From Oceanihabitans gracilariae (GTDB lineage Bacteria; Bacteroidota; Bacteroidia; Flavobacteriales; Flavobacteriaceae), in assembly GCF_042684485.1 (NCBI RefSeq), contig NZ_JBHULM010000011.1, forward strand, positions 1,054,001 through 1,118,000: a DNA stretch of 64,000 bases. Reading direction: 5' to 3'. Shown one piece after another: positions 34,701 through 42,715 of this stretch. Each line of letters begins with the position of its first letter. Position 1 is the first letter of the stretch. The notes beneath the pieces were generated by a model that saw nothing but the letters and a program-made list of their open reading frames with translations, did no database searches and had not been told where the DNA came from. The translations under genes and the position numbers were made by a program.

Positions 34701-36254
34701 ATGGAAGTTATTTCTACAGATTTCGGAATGGACAAGGCGTTAAAAGCTTTGGGTATTGCAGAAATTAATAATGGAACATCAACGGGTTCTGATAGTTTTT
34801 CTAATGGAGATGTTATTGCATCCTATTCGCCAGTAGACGGACAGTTAATAGGAAAAGTAAAAGCAACAACAAGAGAGGATTATGATAAGGTGATGGATGC
34901 TGCAACGAAAGCATTTTTAACATGGAGAGATGTTCCTGCTCCACAACGTGGAGAAATAGTTCGTCAGTTTGGTAATAAATTAAGAGAATTAAAAGAGCCG
35001 TTAGGAAAGTTAGTTTCTTACGAAATGGGAAAATCTTTACAAGAAGGTTATGGTGAGGTTCAAGAAATGATTGATATCTGCGATTTTGCAGTAGGATTAT
35101 CTAGACAGTTAAATGGGCAAACGATTCCGTCTGAGCGTCCAGGACACGTAATGCGTGAGCAATGGCATCCAATAGGTGTTGTTGGTATTATTTCTGCATT
35201 TAATTTTCCTGTTGCTGTTTGGGCATGGAACACTGCCTTGGCTTGGATTTGTGGTGATGTTTGTGTTTGGAAAGCTTCAGAAAAAGCACCTTTATGCTCT
35301 GTGGCTTGTCAAAATATAATTGCTGGAATTTTAAAAGAAAACAACTTACCAGAAGGTATTTCTTGTATTATCAATGGTGATTATAAAGTGGGAGAAATGA
35401 TGACTACTGACACAAGAATTCCGCTTGTATCTGCTACAGGATCTACTAGGATGGGAAGAATTGTTGGAGCAACTGTTGCTAAGCGTTTTGGGAAATCATT
35501 ATTAGAATTAGGAGGAAATAATGCTATCATTATTACACCAACTGCAGACTTAAAAGTGGTAGTTCCTGGTGCTGTGTTTGGTGCTGTTGGTACTTGTGGA
35601 CAACGTTGTACTTCAACACGTCGTTTAATTATTCATGAGTCTGTTTATGATAAAGTACGCGATGCTATTGTTGGTGCTTACAAGCAATTAACTATTGGTA
35701 ATCCTTTAGATGAAAAAAATCATATAGGACCATTAATTGATAAAGATTCTGTAAATACCTACTTAGAAGCTATTGAAAAAGCAAAAGCTGAAGGAGGAAA
35801 TGTATTAGTAGAAGGTGGTGTTTTAGAAGGCGAAGGATATGAGTCTGGTTGCTACGTAAAACCTGCTATAATTGAAGCAGAAAATACTTTTGAAATTGTA
35901 CAACATGAAACTTTTGCTCCTATTTTATATTTAATGAAATATTCTGGAGAAGTAGAAAATGCAATAGCTAAGCAAAATGGCGTAGCGCAAGGACTGTCTT
36001 CTGCAATTATGACTAATGAAATGAAAGAAGCAGAAAAATTCTTATCGTATGCAGGTTCAGATTGCGGAATTGCAAACGTAAACATAGGAACTTCTGGTGC
36101 TGAAATTGGTGGTGCTTTTGGTGGTGAAAAAGAAACAGGTGGTGGACGCGAGTCTGGATCTGATGCTTGGAAAGTATATATGAGAAGACAAACCAATACT
36201 ATCAATTATTCTGATGAATTGCCTTTAGCGCAAGGAATTAAGTTTGATTTGTAA
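34701..36254 (+). CDS. aldehyde dehydrogenase, ALDH7/antiquitin type (aminoadipate semialdehyde)
   Basis: 517 residues. NAD(P)-dependent aldehyde dehydrogenase with catalytic Cys303 (GTCGQRCTSTRR), the general-base Glu in LLELGGNNA and the FNFPVAVWAWNTALAW block. The GNNAIIITPTADL and TINYSDELPLAQGIKFDL end are typical of the ALDH7A1/alpha-aminoadipic semialdehyde dehydrogenase (piperideine-6-carboxylate) branch of lysine breakdown. No partner lysine genes are adjacent. ATG start after a 242-base divergent gap from the alpha-2-macroglobulin gene; a strong terminator follows at 36269-36310. Confidence 0.93.
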   Translation: MEVISTDFGMDKALKALGIAEINNGTSTGSDSFSNGDVIASYSPVDGQLIGKVKATTREDYDKVMDAATKAFLTWRDVPAPQRGEIVRQFGNKLRELKEPLGKLVSYEMGKSLQEGYGEVQEMIDICDFAVGLSRQLNGQTIPSERPGHVMREQWHPIGVVGIISAFNFPVAVWAWNTALAWICGDVCVWKASEKAPLCSVACQNIIAGILKENNLPEGISCIINGDYKVGEMMTTDTRIPLVSATGSTRMGRIVGATVAKRFGKSLLELGGNNAIIITPTADLKVVVPGAVFGAVGTCGQRCTSTRRLIIHESVYDKVRDAIVGAYKQLTIGNPLDEKNHIGPLIDKDSVNTYLEAIEKAKAEGGNVLVEGGVLEGEGYESGCYVKPAIIEAENTFEIVQHETFAPILYLMKYSGEVENAIAKQNGVAQGLSSAIMTNEMKEAEKFLSYAGSDCGIANVNIGTSGAEIGGAFGGEKETGGGRESGSDAWKVYMRRQTNTINYSDELPLAQGIKFDL

Positions 36255-36268
36255 TGGGATAATTTTAT

Positions 36269-36310
36269 AAAAAAGACAAGCCGCATCGAATGATGTGGCT
36301 TGTCTTTTTT
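36269..36310 (+). terminator. intrinsic terminator after the aldehyde dehydrogenase gene
   Basis: A long stem (AAAAAAGACAAGCC...GGCTTGTCTTTTTT with an inner CATC/GATG pairing) starts 14 bases past the stop. Confidence 0.9.
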
Positions 36311-36366
36311 AATACCAAATAGTTTTAATTATACATTATTTTTTCTTTACAAATAAACAGGATGCA

Positions 36367-36786
36367 TTACCTGAAAAACACAAATTCTCCTGGTGCTGTA
36401 AGTATTAATTCTGAAGTTGAAATAGCTGTAATGGTGTAGTTTCCTGAAACGCTACCTAAAGTAACATGAATAGTTTCATTATTATCTAATAAAGTATAGG
36501 TTCCTTCATAATAACCTCCAGATAGACATTCATTTGTAACACTATTTATATAAAAGGTGTCTGTTATAAACGTGCCATCACTTTTAAAATCATAATAGGA
36601 AGTTGCTTCACAGTCATTATTTACATGAACAGGATTTCCAACAGGCTTTACAGACTTAATAAACCATTTGTGAGCTAATAATTCTTGTGTTGTAGGTTCG
36701 CTACTAGAACTATCGTCATCGCTTTCACAGCTAAAAAAGGTTATAGAAAATAATAGGCTTAAAGTAATAAGTTTTAAAGTTTTCAT
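36367..36786 (-). CDS. lipocalin-like lipoprotein, paralogue 1
   Basis: 139 residues. Signal peptide with lipobox TFFSC (Cys20) followed by ESDDDSSSS. The rest is a small beta-barrel of lipocalin-like type (LLAHKWFIKSVKPV..., YYDFKSDGTFITDTFY, GYYEGTYTLLDNN, ELILTAPGEFVFF), with two Cys (NDCEATS, NECLSG) probably bonded. It is the neighbour and paralogue of 36826-37266; the first 20 residues are almost identical. Ligand unknown. Confidence 0.85.
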   Translation of the reverse strand: MKTLKLITLSLLFSITFFSCESDDDSSSSEPTTQELLAHKWFIKSVKPVGNPVHVNNDCEATSYYDFKSDGTFITDTFYINSVTNECLSGGYYEGTYTLLDNNETIHVTLGSVSGNYTITAISTSELILTAPGEFVFFR

Positions 36787-36825
36787 AAAAAAGGGTTTTG
36801 TTTTTAAAATTAGATGCGTTATTTA

Positions 36826-37266
36826 TTATTCTTTTATAAAAGTTATATGTCGTGTTCCAAAACCTGTTTGTTCTAAAATCAATTCTGTTTCCGATATAGA
36901 TACAATTTTAGAGCCTTCTGTGCTTCCGTCAGGTAAAGTAATCAAGAAGCCTTCATCTCCTTCGTATTCCATCATTTCATAAGTGCCACTTTCACTAGAA
37001 TTAAGTTCACAGGTACCTGTGTTTAATGCAAAAAAGCCTAGAGAAAAATCACCAGTAATAGAGAATTCATAGTATGAGTTTTGTTCGCAAGAATCAGCAA
37101 TAGTCTCCTCTCCAGTTTCAACGTTTAATACTTTTAATAAGAACCATTTATGTGCTAATCGTTCTTTTGTTGTAGGTTCTATACTAGGGTTGTCGTCATC
37201 GCTATTACAACTGAAAAAGGTTATAGAAAGTAATAGGCTTAACGTAATAAGTTTTAAAGTTTTCAA
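36826..37266 (-). CDS. lipocalin-like lipoprotein, paralogue 2
   Basis: 146 residues with the same signal peptide and lipobox (TFFSC, Cys20), NSDDDNPS linker and lipocalin-like body (RLAHKWFLLKVLNVETGEE, SYYEFSITGDFSLGFF, SGTYEMMEYEGDEGF, TELILEQTGFGTRHITF). It lies 39 bases upstream of paralogue 1, in the same direction, so a tandem duplication in one transcript is likely. The bodies have diverged much more than the signal peptides. Confidence 0.85.
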   Translation of the reverse strand: MKTLKLITLSLLLSITFFSCNSDDDNPSIEPTTKERLAHKWFLLKVLNVETGEETIADSCEQNSYYEFSITGDFSLGFFALNTGTCELNSSESGTYEMMEYEGDEGFLITLPDGSTEGSKIVSISETELILEQTGFGTRHITFIKE

Positions 37267-37523
37267 AATGTTGGATTTTAATTATTTTAAGTTTAATACA
37301 GAAAATAATAAAAGGTTAACATCCTGCTTTATTAATTTTTTTAATCTTAAGAAAAGGGTTTTCTAGGAACACAAATGGTAATTTTTTACACTAAATTTAT
37401 TCCTAAAAAAATCAAGTTTTAAGACAATCTAGCTTGAATTATGTGTGATAATTATTTATTTATTAACACTTATATTATAATTTTAATACATTGCTTCTTG
37501 TTAATTTATAAACGACGTATTAA

Positions 37524-38438
37524 ATGAGTAAAAAAACATCTTACCTACTGGGTATTTTGGTAACCATTGGCATTGGTACTTTGTTAAATTGGTGGCTTTG
37601 TTGTAATAATGAAGATTTAGATTATAAAAATACAGAGAAAACTGTGGTAATAGAAGAGGTAAAGAAAGCTAGCTTAAACGCTTTCGTTATTACAGATGGT
37701 GATTATGTTTTAAAAAGTAGTGATAATTTTAATTTTAAAACTTCTTCTTTTAAAATAGAAGTACCAGTTTCAGAAGACTTAAAAAAATCGGTTCTAGGTT
37801 TAAAAGCATATTTAGATGAAAACCGAACAAAAAGAGTAACTGTAATTGGGTATTACAATAGTGAAGAAACAAACCATTCGGCATATCCTAATTTAGGATT
37901 GGCAAGAGCTAATGCGGTAAAAAACTACTTGGTGTCTCAAGGTATTTCTTCAAAAAATATGGATACAAATAGTGGATTAAAAGAGGCGTTGGTTGCTAAT
38001 GAAAAAGATGTTTTATTTGGTCCAATAGACTATAAGATTACTACAGTTTCTAAAGATACAACAGCAGAAGATGAAGCGTTGCAAATGGCTTGTGAGGATT
38101 TAAGGGTAAATCCGTTAGTTTTATATTTTAATACAGGTAAAGCGCAAATAAGCTTAACTACAGAGCAACGTCAAAAAATTGCTAACATATCTAGATGTGT
38201 AGATAAATTAGGCGTAAAAGTGTTAGTTGTTGGTTATACAGATAATACAGGAAATGCAGCTAATAATATGGTTCTTGGCCAGCAGAGATCAGATTTTATA
38301 AAAAAATATTTAGTACAAAATGGTATTTTAAGTACTAATATAGAGGCTAGCTCTAAAGGACCAAATGAGCCTATTGCAGATAATGCAACCAAAGCAGGTA
38401 GAGCTAAAAACAGAAGAACTGTAGTGACTATTAACTAA
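37524..38438 (+). CDS. membrane-anchored protein with two OmpA-like domains
   Basis: 304 residues. An N-terminal membrane segment (about 6-26, YLLGILVTIGIGTLLNWWLC) is followed by two OmpA-type regions: a diverged one (about 70-155, with RVTVIGYYNSEE and LGLARANAVKNYL) and a canonical one (about 190-304, with VLVVGYTDNTGN, QRSDFIKKYLVQNG and a final GRAKNRRTVVTIN). OmpA domains bind peptidoglycan; here the anchor is a membrane helix rather than a barrel, and the first copy lacks the usual Asp/Arg pair. A 60-residue gene follows 23 bases later. Confidence 0.88.
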   Translation: MSKKTSYLLGILVTIGIGTLLNWWLCCNNEDLDYKNTEKTVVIEEVKKASLNAFVITDGDYVLKSSDNFNFKTSSFKIEVPVSEDLKKSVLGLKAYLDENRTKRVTVIGYYNSEETNHSAYPNLGLARANAVKNYLVSQGISSKNMDTNSGLKEALVANEKDVLFGPIDYKITTVSKDTTAEDEALQMACEDLRVNPLVLYFNTGKAQISLTTEQRQKIANISRCVDKLGVKVLVVGYTDNTGNAANNMVLGQQRSDFIKKYLVQNGILSTNIEASSKGPNEPIADNATKAGRAKNRRTVVTIN

Positions 38439-38461
38439 GTAAAATTGAAAAAAAATAAAGT

Positions 38462-38644
38462 ATGAATTGGTGTGTGTTAATTCCGTTATTAGTTGGTGTA
38501 ATTTGTGCCTTATTAGGTTATTTATTAGGAAAAAATGCTGAGGCAGGAAAAAAGCCATCTTTTAATGTGTATGCTTATAAAAACAGAATAGCAAAATTAG
38601 AAGCAGATTTAGAAACATGTAAATCTAGTAAGGCTCCAGACTAG
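38462..38644 (+). CDS. small membrane protein, 60 residues
   Basis: One N-terminal membrane segment (about 4-24, CVLIPLLVGVICALLGYLLG) with a GxxxG-like glycine pattern, then a basic stretch and a short coiled-coil-like region (RIAKLEADLETCKSS). It lies 23 bases downstream of the double-OmpA gene, before a terminator, so the two form one unit and may act in the same envelope complex. No named family is recognised; the length is short but composition and context support it. Confidence 0.7.
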   Translation: MNWCVLIPLLVGVICALLGYLLGKNAEAGKKPSFNVYAYKNRIAKLEADLETCKSSKAPD

Positions 38645-38716
38645 TGTAGTGTCTTATTAGTAATGAAGAGATAGTGTTAGGTAGTGAAAAGCAATCTCAT
38701 TCTTTTTATAGCAAAC

Positions 38717-38751
38717 AAAAACCGTTTTATTAATGTAAAACGGTTTTTTTT
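38717..38751 (+). terminator. intrinsic terminator of the double-OmpA unit
   Basis: Stem AAAAACCGTTTTA / TAAAACGGTTTTT around TTAATG, followed by more T. Confidence 0.9.
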
Positions 38752-38790
38752 GTTAAATAAATAAAGTTTTAATGCTAAAATGGTTAGGTT

Positions 38791-38821
38791 TTTGATAGTT
38801 TATGTAAATTAAGTAGCTTTC
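38791..38821 (+). promoter_or_regulatory. predicted promoter of the DUF1800/DUF1501 pair
   Basis: TTTG (38791-38794), a 19-base spacer, then TAGCTTTC (38814-38821), one base off TAnnTTTG. It lies 17 bases before the DUF1800 ATG and fits the Bacteroidota sigma consensus best of all sites in the window. Confidence 0.6.
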
Positions 38822-38837
38822 TTTAAGTTTTATTGAT

Positions 38838-40211
38838 ATGAACAAAAAACATATACTGCATTTGTATTGGCGAGCAGGTTTTGGTTTGTTGCCAAAGCAA
38901 TTAGATGATCTTTCTAGTAAGAGTAGAGAAGAGGTTGTTGATGCGTTGTTTTTAGAGTCTGCTAAAATAACACCATTAACTATAAATACTTCTAGTTTAG
39001 ATTCTTTTACTAAAGAGGCTTTAGATAAATCTAGAGTTTTAAGGTTGGAGTATAATAAGTTAAACGCTGGTTTAATTAAAAACTATAGCCATAAGTGGAT
39101 GGATAGATTAGTAAATACTAATGAAACCTTAAGAGAAAAAATGACTCTGTTTTGGGCAAATCATTTTTCGGCAAAAAACGGAAGAATTAACTACGTTAAA
39201 AACTTTAATAACACATTAAGAAAGCATGCGTTAGGAGATTTTAGAAAGTTTGTAAAAGCGGTTTCTAAAGATGCTGTAATGATTCAGTTTTTAAATTTAA
39301 ATCAAAATAATAAATCTAAACCTAATGAGAATTTTGCAAGAGAACTTATGGAGTTGTTTACTCTTGGTGTAGGTCATTATTCTGAAACAGATGTTAAAGA
39401 ATCTGCAAGAGCGTTTTCAGGATATAAAAATAATTTTGAAGGAGCGTTTGTTTTTAGTAAATACCAACATGATAAAGGTGTTAAGACCTTTTTAGGGGAA
39501 ACAGGTGCTTTTGAAGGAGATCAAATTATAGATATTATTTTAAAGCAAAAGCAGTGTGCTCGTTTTATTAGCGAAAAAATATATGGCTATTTTGTAAATG
39601 AAAATATAAACCAAAGTCATGTAAACTTAATGACAGAAGTGTTTTACAAAGATTATAATATTGAAAACCTAATGCGTTATGTTTTTCAATCCGATTGGTT
39701 TTATAATGCAGAAAATATAGGTGTTAAAATTAAGTCGCCAATAGAATTGTTAGTTGGTATGTGTAGAACAATTCCTTTAAGGTTTAATAAAACGGAAGAA
39801 TTAATAAGAATACAAACCATTTTAAATCAAAGACTATTATATCCACCAGATGTTGCTGGCTGGAAAGGTGGAAAAAATTGGATAAATACGAATAGTATTT
39901 TGGTACGTGTGAAATTGCCTTCTATGATTTTAGAAAGAGAATCTTTTACTATACAGCCTAAAGGAAACTTTACCGATAAATTTAAATTGGTTTACGTAAA
40001 AAATAAATATCAAGAAAAGTTAAATGTTTCTGTAGATTGGAAAACCTATAAGCAGCATGTGAAAAAAGTAACATCCAATGAGTTGTTGTTTTCATTGGTT
40101 TTATGTGAAATAAATTTAGGAACACAAAATTATTTAAAGTCACTAGGTAATTTAACTAAAAAGAAAAATTTAGCAAAAATAATGAGTCTTCCAGAATATC
40201 AAATGTGTTAA
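38838..40211 (+). CDS. DUF1800 family protein
   Basis: 457 residues. The DUF1800 block NENFARELMELFTLGVGHYSE, with LRVKMTLFWANHF-type residues (LREKMTLFWANHFSA) and LLYPPDVAGWKGGKNWI, identifies the family. DUF1800 and DUF1501 genes are found side by side in many bacteria, often with exported partners. No signal peptide is obvious; function is unknown. Its stop lies only 2 bases before the DUF1501 start codon (TAA TT ATG), so they are translated together. Confidence 0.9.
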   Translation: MNKKHILHLYWRAGFGLLPKQLDDLSSKSREEVVDALFLESAKITPLTINTSSLDSFTKEALDKSRVLRLEYNKLNAGLIKNYSHKWMDRLVNTNETLREKMTLFWANHFSAKNGRINYVKNFNNTLRKHALGDFRKFVKAVSKDAVMIQFLNLNQNNKSKPNENFARELMELFTLGVGHYSETDVKESARAFSGYKNNFEGAFVFSKYQHDKGVKTFLGETGAFEGDQIIDIILKQKQCARFISEKIYGYFVNENINQSHVNLMTEVFYKDYNIENLMRYVFQSDWFYNAENIGVKIKSPIELLVGMCRTIPLRFNKTEELIRIQTILNQRLLYPPDVAGWKGGKNWINTNSILVRVKLPSMILERESFTIQPKGNFTDKFKLVYVKNKYQEKLNVSVDWKTYKQHVKKVTSNELLFSLVLCEINLGTQNYLKSLGNLTKKKNLAKIMSLPEYQMC

Positions 40212-40213
40212 TT

Positions 40214-41407
40214 ATGGATAGAAGAAAATTTTTAAAAAATTCAGCGCTAGCAAGTAGTGTGTTTTTTGTTCCAAGCTTTTTAAAAGCATTCGAAAATGTA
40301 GATTTAAGTAACTATGGTTATAATAAATTAGTAGTTATACAACTGTCAGGTGGTAATGATGGATTAAATACTATTGTGCCATACAGAAATGATATTTATT
40401 ATAAAGCAAGACCAAAGATTGCAATACCTAAAAACGAAGTTATAAAGTTAAATGATGAAATAGGATTGCATAAAAAACTACAGCCATTAAAACGATTGTA
40501 TGATCAAGGTGATTTAAGTATTATAAATAATGTTGGTTATCCAAACCCAAATAGGTCGCACTCTAGATCTTCAGATATTTGGCATACAGCAAGTGATTCT
40601 AATAAATATCTTAAATCTGGTTGGATTGGTCGCTATCTAGATGTATATGGTAAGCATACGCATCAAGCAATAGAAATAGATGACAACCTTTCTATTATGT
40701 TACAAGGAGAGCGACGTAATGGTATTGCTACAAGAAGCGCTTCTTTTTTGTATAAAGGACTGCATGAATCTAATTTTAATAAAATATTAGCTTATCAAAA
40801 CAACAAGCACTTAAATGAGCATAATTTAGGGTATTTGTATAAAACAATGATAGACGCAAAATCATCTGCTACTTATTTGTATGAAAAAACACAAAACTAT
40901 TCCTCTGCTCAAGATTATCCTACTAAAAATCCGTTAGCAAACCAGTTAAAAACGATTGCGCAGTTTATTAATTCCGGAATTAATACAAAAGTGTATTATG
41001 CCAATCTTGTAGGTTTTGATACACATGCAGGACAAGTGAATACACAAGATCGTTTGTTAGATTTATATGCAAACAGTGTAGCTGCTTTTGTAAAGGATTT
41101 AAAACGAAATAATACTTTTAAAAACACGTTAATTCTTACTTTTTCAGAATTTGGCAGACGTGTAAAAGAAAACGCAGCAAATGGTACAGATCATGGTGCT
41201 GCAAATAATGTTTTTGTTATTGGTGAAAATTTAAAAAAACAAGGTTTGTATAATGATTTGGCAAGCCTAAGTGATTTGGATACAAATGGAGATGTTAAAT
41301 ACGAAATAGATTTTAGAACCATATATGCAACTATTTTAAAGAAATGGCTGAATGTAGATGCTTCAAAAATATTAAACTCCTCTTTTAATTCTTTAGATTT
41401 TATTTAA
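40214..41407 (+). CDS. DUF1501 family protein with twin-arginine-type signal
   Basis: 397 residues from the ATG at 40214; a GTG at 40205 would add three residues. The N-terminus MDRRKFLKNSALASSVFFVP is a twin-arginine (Tat) signal. Body motifs are VIQLSGGNDGLNTIVPY, FDTHAGQV, TFSEFGRRVKENAANGTDHG and a final VDASKIL...; the DUF1501 family resembles sulfatase/alkaline-phosphatase-like folds. The DTHAG and DHGAANN residues are possible metal ligands. Export as a folded protein is expected. The substrate is unknown. Confidence 0.9.
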   Translation: MDRRKFLKNSALASSVFFVPSFLKAFENVDLSNYGYNKLVVIQLSGGNDGLNTIVPYRNDIYYKARPKIAIPKNEVIKLNDEIGLHKKLQPLKRLYDQGDLSIINNVGYPNPNRSHSRSSDIWHTASDSNKYLKSGWIGRYLDVYGKHTHQAIEIDDNLSIMLQGERRNGIATRSASFLYKGLHESNFNKILAYQNNKHLNEHNLGYLYKTMIDAKSSATYLYEKTQNYSSAQDYPTKNPLANQLKTIAQFINSGINTKVYYANLVGFDTHAGQVNTQDRLLDLYANSVAAFVKDLKRNNTFKNTLILTFSEFGRRVKENAANGTDHGAANNVFVIGENLKKQGLYNDLASLSDLDTNGDVKYEIDFRTIYATILKKWLNVDASKILNSSFNSLDFI

Positions 41408-41589
41408 AAAACCTATTAGGTTTAAGTTGCTGCGTATAAATATTTAAAATTACCAACAGAAATTTAAGTTATAATTAGTGTCTCCTTGTGTAAAGTAATA
41501 GATGCTATTTTTTGTCAGCAAATTGTTGTGGTATTGATGATTAGCTTTTTCTCGCGTAATGTTTTGTTTGTATAGATGCCATATAAAAT

Positions 41590-41632
41590 AACCTTGCTTC
41601 GTGTCCTGGTAATGTACAGGAGAAACAAGGTT
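41590..41632 (+). other. two-part hairpin in the non-coding region
   Basis: Outer stem AACCTTG (41590-41596) with CAAGGTT (41626-41632), inner stem TCCTG (41604-41608) with CAGGA (41617-41621). No T-tract follows, so it is not a usual terminator. Confidence 0.5.
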
Positions 41633-42166
41633 AGTTTTATATTGATTAATAGCATAGCAAATATATGATAATCAAGTAGATATGTGTTTTTGAATTATGC
41701 GGTTAGTAATGAATATTATATAGTTGGTGTTGTTTTTTGTATAGTTGGTATTTCTTTCCTTTTTAAAATTTGTGCAATACTTCATGTTGGTTAAAAAGAG
41801 TACTTGTTAATATTGTTAGTTTATTAAACGGATTTAGGTTTGTTTGTTTATTAGAATATAGTTTGTTGTAAATCATGTTTATACTCTAAATAAGTGTCTT
41901 TTTAGAAAAGTAGACTAGATTTATTCTAAAAAAAAATAGTCCTGCTTATGTGTTGATTTCGTGGTGTTTGCTCTTTAGTATGTTTTTGTCTTTGTTTTTA
42001 ATGTATTGATAATGAGTGTCTTTTCTGTTTTAATGATGGTTTCTAGGTAAGATTTGGTTTTATTTCGCATTAGTTAATTTTTTGCATAATACGCAGAGAA
42101 TTAACAGTTTTGTAGGAATTTTTTTGTTTTTTTTAACATTTTTACTTTAATTTATGCAGATTATTT

Positions 42167-42198
42167 AACGAAACAAGGTGTGTTGTTTCGTTTTTTTT
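42167..42198 (+). terminator. terminator-like hairpin 36 bases before the secreted-protein gene
   Basis: Stem AACGAAACA (42167-42175) with TGTTTCGTT (42184-42192), then TTTTTT. It lies between the long non-coding stretch and the operon start, so it would cut off any transcript from upstream or act as an attenuator. Confidence 0.75.
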
Positions 42199-42233
42199 GT
42201 AATAAAATGTTGAATCTTTAACTGTTTTAATAA

Positions 42234-42713
42234 ATGTCCCAAATGAAATTAAAATCAACAAATTATCAAAATGTACCATTTGTATTCCGTAGTGTTTTTG
42301 TGTTGCTTTTTTGTGTGTTATCAGTAGGTTATTCTTATGCTCAGGTCCATTCAAAAGAAAATTATAGTAATGCTTTTATTGAAAAATGTATTGTTGAAGT
42401 CTATCAGGATGCAGCAGATGAATTGGTTTTTAATTCCAAATCAAAAAAACTACAGGTAATTACTTATTTTTTTCAAAAACGATATGAGGTAAAATATATG
42501 CCAGAATATAGAGGAAAAGAATTCGATTTACTGTCTTCTGTTCCTTTAAATAATAAGTATAATAAACAATTAAAGATAGATGCATATTATAAGCCTGATT
42601 CCTTTAATCCTTTAAAGTATCAATTGCCTTTAACTCCTCGGGAAACTAAAATTTACCGTATAGGTGGTACAGACTATTTAATTTTTATTCATGGAAAAAA
42701 TAAAGGATTATAA
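42234..42713 (+). CDS. small secreted protein of unknown function, upstream of the giant repeat protein
   Basis: 159 residues. A signal peptide (about residues 15-36, FRSVFVLLFCVLSVGYSYAQ) suggests export; cleavage near YAQ-VH. The mature part is about 120 residues with mixed charge (VVEVYQDAADELVFNS-type segments, KRYEVKYMPEYRGKEF and RETKIYRIGGTDYLIFIHGK). No domain is recognised. Its stop is two bases from the ATG of the 2842-residue surface protein, so it is translated with it; a role in folding, secretion or surface attachment of the giant protein is a reasonable but unproven guess. Confidence 0.75.
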   Translation: MSQMKLKSTNYQNVPFVFRSVFVLLFCVLSVGYSYAQVHSKENYSNAFIEKCIVEVYQDAADELVFNSKSKKLQVITYFFQKRYEVKYMPEYRGKEFDLLSSVPLNNKYNKQLKIDAYYKPDSFNPLKYQLPLTPRETKIYRIGGTDYLIFIHGKNKGL

Positions 42714-42715
42714 TT

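Larger units (their letters stand above)
41408..42233. other. 826-base non-coding region before the giant-protein operon
   Basis: No intact gene is seen on either strand. The contents are a two-part hairpin (41590-41632), a 73-codon open frame without a start codon on the minus strand (41450-41671, possible gene remnant), A/T-rich sequence with a repeated tagttggt motif near 41723-41750, and a terminator-like hairpin at 42167-42198. A long leader or a small RNA ending at that hairpin is possible. Confidence 0.6.

Noticed and set aside
42142..42354. 70-codon minus-strand frame over the terminator and the small secreted gene
   Set aside because: It crosses the hairpin and overlaps a plus-strand gene with a signal peptide; no support.
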